From Acidovorax sp. 1608163 (lineage in GTDB: Bacteria; Pseudomonadota; Gammaproteobacteria; Burkholderiales; Burkholderiaceae_C), in NCBI RefSeq assembly GCF_003669015.1, contig NZ_CP033069.1, positions 2,676,501-2,740,500 on the forward strand: DNA of 64,000 nt. The letters run 5' to 3'. The notes beneath the pieces were generated by a model. That model was not told the origin of the DNA, searched no databases, and worked only from the letters and a program-made list of their open reading frames with translations. Each line of letters starts with the position of its first letter. Position 1 is the stretch's first letter. The translations under genes and the position numbers were made by a program. This document shows, one piece after another, positions 47,031 through 55,618 of the stretch.

Positions 47031-48005
47031 TTACTCGGTCGCAGCGTCGCCCGATTGAGGGTCGCGCCGGCCGGTGCCCTTGCCCCGGGCTTTGGTGCGG
47101 GCTTCCTTCTTGGCAGCGCGTTCAGCGTCTTGCGCCTGCCCGGCGGCCAGCCAGACTTCAAACTCTGCAGGGGTTTCCAGGGTAATGCGGCCCAGCGTGG
47201 CGGTGCGGAAGTCCGTCATCACGATCTCGGCCGTCTTTTGCAGGTTGACCCGGCCGCCACCCAGCATGGCCCCCCGCTTGCGCCCGATGGCTTCGAGCAG
47301 TTCTTCGTCGGGCATCTCGCCCACAGCGCCCGCAGGCAGACTGAGCTTGTAGCGCGCCTCCAGCAAGGGCGCGTAGTGCAGCTGCAGGCGGCGCAGCAAC
47401 TCCAGCGCCACCAGCTCTTCGTCGTAGGCGTTGCGGCCCACAGCGCCGCTGGCGGCCAGGTTGTAGCCGCTCTCGGGCACGATGATGCGGGGCCACAGCA
47501 TGCCGGGGGTGTCCCACAGGTAAAAGTCGTCGGCCACCGTGATGCGCTGCTCCAGCTTGGTAATGCCCGCTTCATCGCCCGTCTTGGCCTGGCGTTTGTT
47601 GCTCAGGGTGTTGATCAGCGTGGATTTGCCCACGTTGGGCACGCCGCAGATCAGCACGCGCATGGGCTTGGCCATGCCGCCCCGGTTGGGCGACAGCAGG
47701 TGGCAGGCGTCAATGAGCTTGCGGGCGGGCGCGGGGTCAGAGGCATCGAGCGGCACCGCGCGCGTTTCGCTCTGGGCGTTGTACCAGTCCAGCCACAGCG
47801 CGGTGCGTTCGGGGTCGGCCACGTCCTGCTTGTTGAGCACCTTGAGCTTGGGCTTGTGGTCGGTGATTTCGGCCAGCAACGGGTTGGCGCTGGAGCCCGG
47901 CAGGCGCGCATCCAGCACCTCAATCACCACGTCAATGTCCTTGATGCGTTCGGTGATGGCTTTTTTGGTCAGGTGCATGTGACCGGGGAACCACTGGATG
48001 GCCAT
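47031..48005 (-). CDS. ylqF: Ribosome biogenesis GTPase YlqF (RbgA)
   Basis: 324 residues. The circularly permuted GTPase order is clear: G4 NKQD (58-61) precedes G1 GVPNVGKS (121-128) and G3 DTPG (165-168). The N-terminal MAIQWFPGHMHLTKKAI is the hallmark of the family, which aids large-subunit assembly. A basic C-terminal tail (AAKKEARTKARGKGTGRRD) is extra. ATG 48005 was chosen because the family starts exactly there. Transcribed in the same direction as the GGDEF-EAL gene. Confidence 0.93.
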   Translation of the reverse strand: MAIQWFPGHMHLTKKAITERIKDIDVVIEVLDARLPGSSANPLLAEITDHKPKLKVLNKQDVADPERTALWLDWYNAQSETRAVPLDASDPAPARKLIDACHLLSPNRGGMAKPMRVLICGVPNVGKSTLINTLSNKRQAKTGDEAGITKLEQRITVADDFYLWDTPGMLWPRIIVPESGYNLAASGAVGRNAYDEELVALELLRRLQLHYAPLLEARYKLSLPAGAVGEMPDEELLEAIGRKRGAMLGGGRVNLQKTAEIVMTDFRTATLGRITLETPAEFEVWLAAGQAQDAERAAKKEARTKARGKGTGRRDPQSGDAATE

Positions 48006-48184
48006 GCGGGGGGTACTTTCTGGTGTTTTCGGGGCTAAAAGCCGGCTCAGGGTACTGAACGGGCTCCTGGAAGAAGGGGGCAAGGATAATCGCGGTCCGG
48101 GTTCACCGGCCATTCACTGGCGTGTTCCAGGCAAAAACCGTTCATTCCCGCCCCGCTCACCCCCACGCCCACTTCAGGTTCGAC

Positions 48185-48439
48185 ATGTCACCACGCCCGC
48201 CCTCTGCCCCCACCCCAACGCCACCCAGCAAAGCCGACAAGGAGATGCTGTTCAAAGGCGTCACCTGCGCACTGATCGGGCTGGTGATTGTGCTGGCGCC
48301 CTACGTTGCCCGCTCTGGCAGCGTGCGCGAGTTGATGGGCCAAGTGGCTGCGGTAGGCTGGTTTGCGCTGGTGCTGGGCGCGGCGTTCATCGTGCAATAC
48401 GTGGTGCGCCGTGTACGTGCCGGCGCCCATCGGCAATGA
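48185..48439 (+). CDS. Small membrane protein with two helices
   Basis: 84 residues: a Pro-rich N-terminus, then two hydrophobic segments (GVTCALIGLVIVLAPYVA and AVGWFALVLGAAFIVQYVV) and a short basic tail. Probably an inner-membrane hairpin protein of unknown function. The stop overlaps the start of the next gene by 4 nt (ATGA), so they are coupled. ATG 48185. Confidence 0.75.
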   Translation: MSPRPPSAPTPTPPSKADKEMLFKGVTCALIGLVIVLAPYVARSGSVRELMGQVAAVGWFALVLGAAFIVQYVVRRVRAGAHRQ

Positions 48440-48681
48440 GCACGTTGCCTGCCAGCGGCCCCGGTGCTGGCACCACCGCCCAGGCCACCGACGGGCCCAG
48501 CGCCCTGGCAATGTTTGCGGTGCTGCAGTCGCAGGCGCAGGTCCAGGGCGTGCCCCTGCGCCCGCCGCCGCCAGAGCCCACCACCTGTTGCGGCCGGGGC
48601 TGCAATGGCTGTGTGTGGGAGGGGTTTCTCAGCGCTGCCGAATACTGGCGGCAGGATGCTTTGCAGGCGCTGAACGACTAG
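48436..48681 (+). CDS. Oxidoreductase-like domain protein
   Basis: 81 residues. The conserved end PEPTTCCGRGCNGCVWEGFL matches the oxidoreductase-like (Pfam Oxidored-like) N-terminal motif with four cysteines, possibly a metal or iron-sulfur site. SAAEYWRQDALQAL follows. In some bacteria the motif occurs in short stand-alone proteins of unknown function. Start overlaps the preceding gene (ATGA). Confidence 0.82.
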   Translation: MSTLPASGPGAGTTAQATDGPSALAMFAVLQSQAQVQGVPLRPPPPEPTTCCGRGCNGCVWEGFLSAAEYWRQDALQALND

Positions 48682-48690
48682 CCGATTCAA

Positions 48691-48751
48691 GCAAAAAAAT
48701 GGCTCTAGCGTTTGACTGACAAGCGCTGGCAGCTATTTATTCGATAGCAAA
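48691..48751 (-). repeat. Dispersed palindromic repeat, copy 11 (reverse orientation)
   Basis: Read on the minus strand: AAATAGCTGCCAGCGCTTGT, then AAACGCTAGAGCC and ATTTTTTTGC. Between convergent genes, 16 bp from the gshA stop codon. Confidence 0.78.
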
Positions 48752-48767
48752 ACGCCCTACATCAGAC

Positions 48768-50291
48768 TCAGCCCAAGCCTTCCACGGCCATGTACTGCTC
48801 GCGCCAGGTTTCAAACGGCAGGGTGTCGGCAGCTTCGATGGCTTTTTGGGCGGCGATGGATTCGTCGCTCATGGCCAGGTAACGCGCCTGCTGCTCTGCG
48901 CTCCAGGGCAGGGCCAGCAAGGCGTCGCGGGCGTGCTCAGATTGGCGGAAGGCAAACCCCTCGAAGCTGCTGGCGTGCTGCTGGGCCATGGTGTCCAGCA
49001 CACGGGCCGATGGGGTGCGCTCTGGCGCCTGCATGAGCGCACGGGCGTCGCGCAGCGCGGCGCTGTAGTCGGTGGTGCCGTGGGTGGCGTCCAGCGCGGC
49101 GGCCAAGGGCTCGCACGCGGCCAGCACTTCGTCGCCCCAGGTAGTCAGCGCCACGTTCTGGCCATTGCGCTGCAGTTGCAGGCCGGGCTCGCGGCCGCGC
49201 TCGGCCGTCAGGTGCTGGTTGCGCTGCAGTTCAGCGATTTCTGCAGGGGTGTCGGGCGGGCTGTCCGACAGCAGGCAGTGCAGCAAAAACACATCCAGCA
49301 GCCGCATGGTGGGCGCCGTGATGCCCACGGGCACAAACGGGTCCAGGTCCATCAGGCGCACTTCGACATATTCCACGCCGCGCTCGCGCAGCGCGTGCAA
49401 CGGGCGCTCGCCCGTGCGCACGGTGCGCTTGGGGCGGATGGTGCCGTAGAACTCGTTTTCGATCTGCAACAGGCTGGTGCCCAGCTGGTTGTAGTCGCCC
49501 CCAGGGTTGCGCACGCCCACCGTTTCATACGCGGGGTAAGGCTTGGTCAGCGCTTCGTGCAGCGAATTGGCATAGCCTTGCAGGCCGTTGTAGCTCACAG
49601 CCAGCGTGGCCTGCGCGTCGCTTTGGTAGCCCAGGCGCCCCATGCGCAGCGATGTGGCGTGCGGCAGGAACAGGGCGCTGTCGCTCAGGCGCTGCAAACG
49701 GTGCTCACGCCCCTGCACAAAGCAAGGGCACAGCGCGGGCGATGCGCCAAACAGGTACAGCAACACAAAGGCATGGCGGCGGAAGTTGCGGATGAGCGAG
49801 AAATACTGCTCGCTGCTCACGCCCGGCAACGACCAGTTGTAGTGAATGCCCGAGATGGTCTGCATGCGGCGGCCATAGCGGTGGCCCAGGCCCATGCGGT
49901 AGACGCTTTTGGCGCGCCCCACGTTAGAGCCGCCGTAGCGCGCCAACGGAATCGTCTCATCGGTGGGCAAGCCGCAAGGCATGCTGGAGGCCCACAGCAA
50001 CTCGCCGCCGCTGTCCTTCAAGGTGTGGTGCACAAACTGGTGCACTTCGGTCAGCTCATCCAGGCATTGCTGCACGCCCCGGTGCGCGCCGGTGATCAGC
50101 TCCAGCTGCGATTCGCTGTAGTCGGTGGTGATGAGGGGGTGCGTGAGTGCCGACCCCAGGGCCTTGGGGTGCGGGGTGAGTGCCAGCCCGCCCGTGGGCT
50201 GCACGCGCAGCCCTTCCTTCTCGACCCCACGGCGGATGCCGCGCAGGGCGTCGGGGGTGAATACGCTCAGTCTGTCCTGCAATTTGCTCAT
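48768..50291 (-). CDS. gshA: Glutamate-cysteine ligase
   Basis: 507 residues. First enzyme of glutathione synthesis, joining glutamate and cysteine with ATP. Matches the E. coli GshA type, including GIRRGVEKEGLRV near the start, SESQLELITG, YRMGLGHRYGRRMQTISGIH and YVEVRLMDLDPF. Length is as expected. ATG 50291 (MSKLQDRLS) is the likely start; ATG 50309 adds six residues. gshB is not nearby in the window. Confidence 0.95.
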   Translation of the reverse strand: MSKLQDRLSVFTPDALRGIRRGVEKEGLRVQPTGGLALTPHPKALGSALTHPLITTDYSESQLELITGAHRGVQQCLDELTEVHQFVHHTLKDSGGELLWASSMPCGLPTDETIPLARYGGSNVGRAKSVYRMGLGHRYGRRMQTISGIHYNWSLPGVSSEQYFSLIRNFRRHAFVLLYLFGASPALCPCFVQGREHRLQRLSDSALFLPHATSLRMGRLGYQSDAQATLAVSYNGLQGYANSLHEALTKPYPAYETVGVRNPGGDYNQLGTSLLQIENEFYGTIRPKRTVRTGERPLHALRERGVEYVEVRLMDLDPFVPVGITAPTMRLLDVFLLHCLLSDSPPDTPAEIAELQRNQHLTAERGREPGLQLQRNGQNVALTTWGDEVLAACEPLAAALDATHGTTDYSAALRDARALMQAPERTPSARVLDTMAQQHASSFEGFAFRQSEHARDALLALPWSAEQQARYLAMSDESIAAQKAIEAADTLPFETWREQYMAVEGLG

Positions 50292-50468
50292 ATCGTTATA
50301 CCGGTCCATCTTCTCGTTGGCCCGGAACTTAGCACGGCGCAGCGCCTCACGCCCAGACCGGGCGCAAGTCCTTTAGCCCAAACGGCTGAAAACCCGGCGG
50401 GGCGCACGATGGCGCCAGCTGTGCTTTACCGCACAGCGGGCGCCATCGGCCTTTGCAGGGGCCCGCGC

Positions 50469-51377
50469 TCAGCGGCGCGCCAGGGCTTTGCCAACTTCGT
50501 TGGTGCCCTGCGCCGCGCCGCTTTGCGGCACTTGCTCGCCCGTGCGGTCCACCACCTCGGCCAGGCGCGCCGCCAGTTGCTCTGGGATGTTGCTGCCTAT
50601 GCCCAGGTGCACGCCTTGGGTCAGGGTGATGTGGGCCGCCTCAAAGGTGCCTGCGCCCGCACACAGGATGGTGCGCGTCGGGGCCGATTCGTGCGCCAGC
50701 ACCAGCATGGCGGGCACCACGGCTTCGGGCTTGAGGGCGTCCAGCACCTCTTGGGGCATGAGCCCCTCGGTCATGCGCGTGGCCGCCGTGGGGGCCAGCG
50801 CGTTCACATGGATGTTGTGCTTGGCACCTTCAATGGCCAGGGTCTGCATCAAGCCCACCTGGGCCAGTTTGGCCGCACCGTAGTTGGCCTGGCCAAAGTT
50901 GCCGTAAAGGCCGGTGGACGAGGTCGTCATGACGATGCGCCCGTATTGCTGCGTCACCATGTGGGGCCACACGGCCTTGCAGCAGTGGGCGGCGCCCATC
51001 AGGTGCACATCCACCACGAGCCTGAAGTCGTCCATCTCCATCTTGCCGAACGACTTGTCGCGCAAGATGCCCGCGTTGTTCACCAGCACATCCACACGGC
51101 CCCAGGCGTCCACCGCCTGCTGCACCATGGCCTGCACGGCCGCAAAGTCGGTCACCGAAGCGCCATTGGCCAGTGCCTCGCCCCCTGCGGCGCGGATTTC
51201 GTCCACCACCTTCTGGGCCGCGCCCACCGTGCCACCACTGCCGTCCACCGCCCCGCCCAGGTCATTGACCAGCACCTTGGCACCGCGTGCCGCCAAGGCC
51301 AGCGCATGCTGGCGCCCCAGCCCGCCCCCAGCCCCGGTCACGATGGCCACGCGGCCCTTGAAGTCAATGTCTGTCAT
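50469..51377 (-). CDS. Short-chain dehydrogenase/reductase, hydroxyacyl-CoA type
   Basis: 302 residues. NAD(P)-binding VTGAGGGLGRQHALALAARG near the start, NNAGILRDKSF, the catalytic Ser in TTSSTGLYGNFGQ, and YGAAK with catalytic Tyr and Lys. The DKSF extension and length resemble the dehydrogenase part of peroxisomal multifunctional enzyme type 2 and bacterial (3R)-hydroxyacyl-CoA dehydrogenases. Its substrate is inferred only. ATG 51377 follows CAGGAGATCC. Isolated from other fatty-acid genes here. Confidence 0.88.
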   Translation of the reverse strand: MTDIDFKGRVAIVTGAGGGLGRQHALALAARGAKVLVNDLGGAVDGSGGTVGAAQKVVDEIRAAGGEALANGASVTDFAAVQAMVQQAVDAWGRVDVLVNNAGILRDKSFGKMEMDDFRLVVDVHLMGAAHCCKAVWPHMVTQQYGRIVMTTSSTGLYGNFGQANYGAAKLAQVGLMQTLAIEGAKHNIHVNALAPTAATRMTEGLMPQEVLDALKPEAVVPAMLVLAHESAPTRTILCAGAGTFEAAHITLTQGVHLGIGSNIPEQLAARLAEVVDRTGEQVPQSGAAQGTNEVGKALARR

Positions 51378-51523
51378 GCGATGGATCTCCTGTATGGGTT
51401 GGTGGCCGCCCCCGGGAATGCCCAGGGACTGAAATGCTTCTGCGCGCAGCACTGTAAGCCAAGGCTGGGGACGCGCCGGTTGCATGGGGGACAACCAAGA
51501 CAGACCCACGCGAGAGCCCAGGG

Positions 51524-51940
51524 TTATCCCTGACATCACTGGACAATCATGTGGATAACTGTGGAGAAGTCCTGTATAGGACTGCTAAGTGCTTGATTTG
51601 CAAAGGAGGACTACCCGGCGCCTCATTTTTAAGCAGAATCTATTCACAAACCGGCACTTATCCCGCAAGGCACTGGACAATCCTGTGCATAAGTTTTGAC
51701 AAGTTCTGTATGAAGCACATAACCCATTGATTTATATAAACATTCAACGCACTGCTGAAATAAAAGGCAAAACACAAGACCTCGGCAGCCCTCGGCTTTT
51801 GTGCCACTTATCCCGCAGGCCACTGGACAATCTTGTGGATAACCTTGGACAAGTGCTGTATGGGCGGCGTAAGTGATTGATTTACAAGGCACTCGCACAT
51901 AACGCCCAATTTTTAAGCAGCATTCTGTTCGTGAGTGCGC
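51524..51940. repeat. Three imperfect tandem repeats with DnaA-box-like motifs
   Basis: Three units start at about 51524, 51658 and 51808 (TTATCCC...CACTGGACAATC). Each contains a DnaA-box-like 9-mer in the same orientation: TGTGGATAA (51550-51558), TGTGCATAA (51684-51692), TGTGGATAA (51834-51842). Further shared strings are TGGACAATC, CTGTAT, TTGATTT and, in units 1 and 3, TTTTTAAGCAG. The 417 bp contain no gene and are AT-rich relative to their surroundings. It resembles an origin, datA/DARS-like or plasmid-type replication control site. Confidence 0.7.
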
Positions 51941-51948
51941 TTCAATTT

Positions 51949-52011
51949 AGCTACACTTTCAATAGCTGCCAGCGCTTATCCAATCAGCGCTAGAGGCTAT
52001 TTTTATTGATA
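51949..52011 (+). repeat. Dispersed palindromic repeat, copy 12
   Basis: CAATAGCTGCCAGCGCTTAT, then TCAGCGCTAGAGGC and ATTTTTATT. It ends only a few bases before the start codon of the DUF938 gene, so it must lie in that gene's leader or promoter. Confidence 0.8.
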
Positions 52012-52015
52012 AAAC

Positions 52016-52642
52016 ATGCCCCAACCCCCACTGGCCCACAGCCCTGCCGCAGAGCGCAATCAGGCGCCCATCCTCGCGGTGCTTCGTACGCTGCTGGCCC
52101 CCACCGGCTCTGCACTGGAGATAGCCTGTGGCACCGGCCAGCATGCCGCCAGCTTCGGCGCCGCTCTGCCGGGCTGGCGCTGGCAGCCCACTGACTGGCA
52201 AGACACGCTGTTCCCCTCCGTCACCGGCTGGTGCGCGCAGCAGGGTGCGACCCATGTGCAGGCGCCGCTGCGCCTGGATGTGACCCAGAGCCCATGGCCC
52301 AGCGAGGGCCCCGCTTTCACCACCCCGTTTGACCTGGTCTATTGCGCCAACATGCTGCACATCGCCCCGTGGGAGTGCTGCGGCGGGCTCATGCGCGGCG
52401 CGGCCCGCCACCTGGGCGCGCAGGGCATGCTCGTCACCTACGGCCCGTACCTGGAACAGGGCGTGCCCACGGCCCAGGGCAATCTCGCCTTTGACGCCAG
52501 CCTGCGTGCGCAAGACCCGCGCTGGGGCATCCGCGCCGTGGAAGACGTGGCGGCTGAGGCCCAGGCAGCAGGCCTGCAACTGGCCCAGCGCCACGCACTG
52601 CCCGCCAACAATTTGCTGCTGGTGTGGCAACGCGCGCAGTGA
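52016..52642 (+). CDS. DUF938 methyltransferase-like protein
   Basis: 208 residues. SAERN-type start (AHSPAAERNQAPILAVLRTL), SAM-binding motif I ALEIACGTGQHAASFGAALP, and FDLVYCANMLHIAPWECC, as in DUF938 (class I methyltransferase fold). RWGIRAVEDVAAEAQAAGL is near the end. Substrate unknown. ATG 52016; the repeat directly upstream leaves no clear Shine-Dalgarno. Confidence 0.9.
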   Translation: MPQPPLAHSPAAERNQAPILAVLRTLLAPTGSALEIACGTGQHAASFGAALPGWRWQPTDWQDTLFPSVTGWCAQQGATHVQAPLRLDVTQSPWPSEGPAFTTPFDLVYCANMLHIAPWECCGGLMRGAARHLGAQGMLVTYGPYLEQGVPTAQGNLAFDASLRAQDPRWGIRAVEDVAAEAQAAGLQLAQRHALPANNLLLVWQRAQ

Positions 52643-52714
52643 TTCCCCACCGCTTCAAGCACAACACCCCTTTGGCTACACTGCGCCCGCCCTTCCTCCC
52701 ACAACCCCCCTCAC

Positions 52715-53005
52715 ATGACCCAAGCCGCCCCCTTTTTCACGGCCCACATTGAGCCCGACGGCATGCAGTGCGATGCCTGGCCCCAGCAACCCCTGCTGCA
52801 ATCCATGGAGCAAGGCGGCATTGACTGGCCCAGCTCGTGCCGCAACGGCACCTGCCGCACCTGCATCGGGCAACTGGTGCAAGGGCAAGTGCGCTACGAG
52901 ATCGAATGGCCCGGCCTCTCACCCGAGGAAAAGGCCGAAGGCTGCGTGCTGCCCTGCGTGGCCTACCCCGAGTCAGACGTCGTTTTGCAAGGCTCTGCGA
53001 TCTGA
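52715..53005 (+). CDS. 2Fe-2S ferredoxin
   Basis: 96 residues of the plant-type ferredoxin fold. Cluster ligands are CRNGTCRTC (three Cys) and the distal Cys in GCVLPCVAYP. It transfers electrons; the partner is unknown. It has no N- or C-terminal partner domain. ATG 52715 lies 72 bp after the DUF938 gene, possibly the same transcript. Confidence 0.92.
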   Translation: MTQAAPFFTAHIEPDGMQCDAWPQQPLLQSMEQGGIDWPSSCRNGTCRTCIGQLVQGQVRYEIEWPGLSPEEKAEGCVLPCVAYPESDVVLQGSAI

Positions 53006-53292
53006 TCGCAGCAAAACCGTCCGCAGACACAGAACGGCAGCGAGCCGCCCCGGACAACGGCACATTCTGAATATGGATATGCAGGCCATTGACGCAACAC
53101 ACGGCCCGCGCCCGTTGGCTGAACTAAAATAGCCAGCTTTGCGGGAGGCTGCACGCTTGGCCTCCCCCCGTGCGGCAGCGCCGCATCGCATGTTCTTTGG
53201 GTGGTTTTGGGGGCGTTCAACGCCCCGGCCAGTGAGGGGCATGCGGTTTGCGCTGCACAACCCTGCTGCGGCCCTAACGAAAGCCCTCTCCC

Positions 53293-54414
53293 ATGAACAC
53301 CCCCCTGACCCCAGTGCCCATCTCGCCGGTGGAAGACATCGTGGCCGACATGCGCGCCGGGCGCATCGTCATCTTGGTGGACGAAGAAGACCGTGAAAAC
53401 GAAGGCGACCTGGTGCTGGCAGCCGACCATGTCACGCCCGAAGCCATCAACTTCATGGCCCGCTTTGGCCGTGGCCTGATCTGCCTGACGCTCACCCGCG
53501 AGCGCTGCGAATTCCTGAAGCTGCCCCCCATGGCCGCTCGCAACGGCACCGTCTACAGCACCGCGTTCACGGTGTCGATTGAAGCGGCCGAAGGCGTCAC
53601 CACCGGCATCTCGGCGGCCGACCGCGCACGCACCGTGCAAGTGGCGGTAGACCGCAAGAGCCAGCCCACCGACCTGGTCCAGCCCGGCCACATCTTCCCG
53701 CTGCAGGCGGTGGATGGCGGCGTGCTGATGCGCGCTGGGCACACCGAGGCAGGCTGCGACCTGGCCGCCATGGCAGGCTGCAGCCCCGCCTCGGTCATCT
53801 GCGAGATCATGAAGGACGACGGCACCATGGCCCGCCTGCCTGACCTGCAGCTGTTTGCCGCAGAACACGGCCTCAAAATCGGCACCATTGCCGACCTGAT
53901 CGAATACCGCAGCCGCAACGAGTCCCTGGTCGAGAAGGTGGGTAGCCGCGCACTGAACACGGCCTACGGCACCTTCACCGCCCATGCCTTCCGCGACAAA
54001 CCCAGCCAAGCCGTGCACCTGGCACTGGTGATGGGTGAGTGGACGGCCGACGACGTGGTGCCCGTGCGTGTGCACGAGCCCCTGTCGGTGTTTGACGCGC
54101 TGGAAGTCAACCGCTCCATGCACTCATGGGGCCTGGACACTAGCCTGCAATACCTGGCCAAGCAAGGCAAAGGCGTGGCCGTGCTGCTGAACTGCGGCGA
54201 AACCGCCGCGCAACTGCTGGCGCAGTTTGAGGGCACGGCCCGTGCCTCCCAAGCGCCCGAGCGCGGCCGCATGGACCTGCGCACCTACGGTGTCGGCGCG
54301 CAGATCCTGCGCGACTGCGGCGTGCACAAAATGGCCCTCATGGGCCAGCCCCGCCGCATGCCCAGCATGACCGGCTACGGACTCGAAATCACAGGCTTCA
54401 TCCCCAAGGAATAA
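53293..54414 (+). CDS. ribB: 3,4-dihydroxy-2-butanone-4-phosphate synthase with degenerate RibA-like domain (RibBX)
   Basis: 373 residues. The N-terminal RibB domain is intact: [17 protein letters not shown] (acidic metal site), RFGRGLICL, and [14 protein letters not shown]. It makes the four-carbon precursor of riboflavin. The C-terminal half follows the GTP cyclohydrolase II fold ([40 protein letters not shown]) but lacks the Cys triad that binds zinc in RibA, so it should not act as cyclohydrolase. This matches the RibBX arrangement known in betaproteobacteria. ribH follows after 2 nt. No FMN riboswitch was found upstream. Confidence 0.92.
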   Translation: MNTPLTPVPISPVEDIVADMRAGRIVILVDEEDRENEGDLVLAADHVTPEAINFMARFGRGLICLTLTRERCEFLKLPPMAARNGTVYSTAFTVSIEAAEGVTTGISAADRARTVQVAVDRKSQPTDLVQPGHIFPLQAVDGGVLMRAGHTEAGCDLAAMAGCSPASVICEIMKDDGTMARLPDLQLFAAEHGLKIGTIADLIEYRSRNESLVEKVGSRALNTAYGTFTAHAFRDKPSQAVHLALVMGEWTADDVVPVRVHEPLSVFDALEVNRSMHSWGLDTSLQYLAKQGKGVAVLLNCGETAAQLLAQFEGTARASQAPERGRMDLRTYGVGAQILRDCGVHKMALMGQPRRMPSMTGYGLEITGFIPKE

Positions 54415-54416
54415 AC

Positions 54417-54881
54417 ATGTTTGGCGCAGAAAAAGGAACCTCGGACCGCCTGGACGGCAAGAAGCTGCACATCGGCATCGTGCAGGCCCGCTTCAACGAG
54501 GGCATCACCAACACCCTGGCAGCCGCCTGCCTGGCCGAGCTCAAGGCCCTGGGCGTGCCCGAGAAAAACATCACCCATGTGCAAGTGCCCGGCGCCCTGG
54601 AAGTGCCCGTGGCACTGCAAGCCATGGCCGAGAGCGACAACTTTGACGCCTTGATCGCCCTGGGCTGCATCATCCGTGGCGAAACCTACCACTTTGAGCT
54701 GGTGGCCAACGAATCCGGCGCAGGCGTGACCCGCCTGTCGCTGGACTACCAAATCCCGATTGCCAACGCCATCATCACCACCGAAAACCTGGAGCAAGCC
54801 ATCGCCCGCCAATCCGAAAAAGGCACCGATGCAGCCCGCGTTGCGGTAGAGATGGCCAACCTGCTGGACGACCTGTCATGA
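54417..54881 (+). CDS. ribH: 6,7-dimethyl-8-ribityllumazine synthase
   Basis: 154 residues. It condenses the RibB product with the pyrimidine to lumazine, the penultimate riboflavin step, and usually forms a hollow shell or decamer. Motifs: [50 protein letters not shown] and [16 protein letters not shown] [17 protein letters not shown]. It lies between ribB and nusB, overlapping nusB by 4 nt. Confidence 0.96.
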   Translation: MFGAEKGTSDRLDGKKLHIGIVQARFNEGITNTLAAACLAELKALGVPEKNITHVQVPGALEVPVALQAMAESDNFDALIALGCIIRGETYHFELVANESGAGVTRLSLDYQIPIANAIITTENLEQAIARQSEKGTDAARVAVEMANLLDDLS

Positions 54882-55459
54882 CTGAAAACACCCCCTCGTC
54901 CAATACCCGCCCCCCCAAGCAATCGCGCACCGGGCTCAAGGCCAACGGCACGCGCAAGGCAGCGTCCAAGTCCAACCGCAGCCGCGCCCGCGAATTTGCC
55001 CTGCAAGCGCTGTACCAGCACATCGTGGGCCGCAACGATGCGGCAGCGATCGACTCGTTCACGCGCGACCTGGCAGGCTTTCACAAGGCCGATGCCGCCC
55101 ACTACAACGCCGTGCTGCACGGCTGCATCAACACGGCCGAAGACCTGGATGCGCTGATCACCCCATTGCTGGACCGCAAGCTGGGCGAGATCTCGCCCAT
55201 CGAGCGCGCTTCCATGTGGATTGGCGTGTATGAGTTCCAGCATTGCATGGACGTGCCATGGCGCGTGGTGCTCAATGAGTGCATCGAGTTGGCCAAGGAG
55301 TTTGGCGGCACCGACGGCCACAAGTACGTGAACGCCGTGCTCAACGGCTTGGCCCCGCGCCTGCGCGCCGCCGAAGTGGCCTCGGACAAATCGGCCGAGA
55401 AAGCCCCCGGCAAGCCCGCGGCGGACAGCGCCGCAGCGCAACAGGCCGAAGGCCAGTGA
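54878..55459 (+). CDS. nusB: Transcription antitermination factor NusB
   Basis: 193 residues. NusB with NusE and other Nus factors supports rRNA transcription. [20 protein letters not shown] is the characteristic start of the domain, and [15 protein letters not shown] near residue 160 its last helix. The basic N-terminal extension (about 30 residues) and the Ala-rich tail (about 25) are unusual additions. ATGA overlap with ribH gives a ribB-ribH-nusB operon, a common arrangement. Confidence 0.94.
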   Translation: MTENTPSSNTRPPKQSRTGLKANGTRKAASKSNRSRAREFALQALYQHIVGRNDAAAIDSFTRDLAGFHKADAAHYNAVLHGCINTAEDLDALITPLLDRKLGEISPIERASMWIGVYEFQHCMDVPWRVVLNECIELAKEFGGTDGHKYVNAVLNGLAPRLRAAEVASDKSAEKAPGKPAADSAAAQQAEGQ

Positions 55460-55618
55460 GCCCCTCCTGCGAAGCTTGCTGCGACGCAGGACCCCTCACA
55501 CAACGGGCTACGCCCAAGCAAGCGTGGCCACACACGCTGCACTGGGCTGGCGACAGCCCACCGCCCCGCCCTTTTTTGAGCCCCACCCGCGTCCGCGCGG
55601 GCCGCAGGACCTCTCCCC

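Noticed and set aside
48846..51533. 895-codon open frame antisense to gshA and the SDR gene
   Set aside because: Both genes on the other strand are well supported. The antisense product is a compositional shadow.
51524..51940. Main chromosomal origin oriC
   Set aside because: dnaA, dnaN, rpmH and gyrB are absent from the neighbourhood. Only three DnaA-like boxes are clear, so the region is reported as a candidate DnaA-binding locus, not as oriC.
53006..53292. Possible FMN riboswitch before ribB
   Set aside because: None of the conserved RFN-element strings could be found; only a small GGGGCG/CGCCCC hairpin at 53210-53226.
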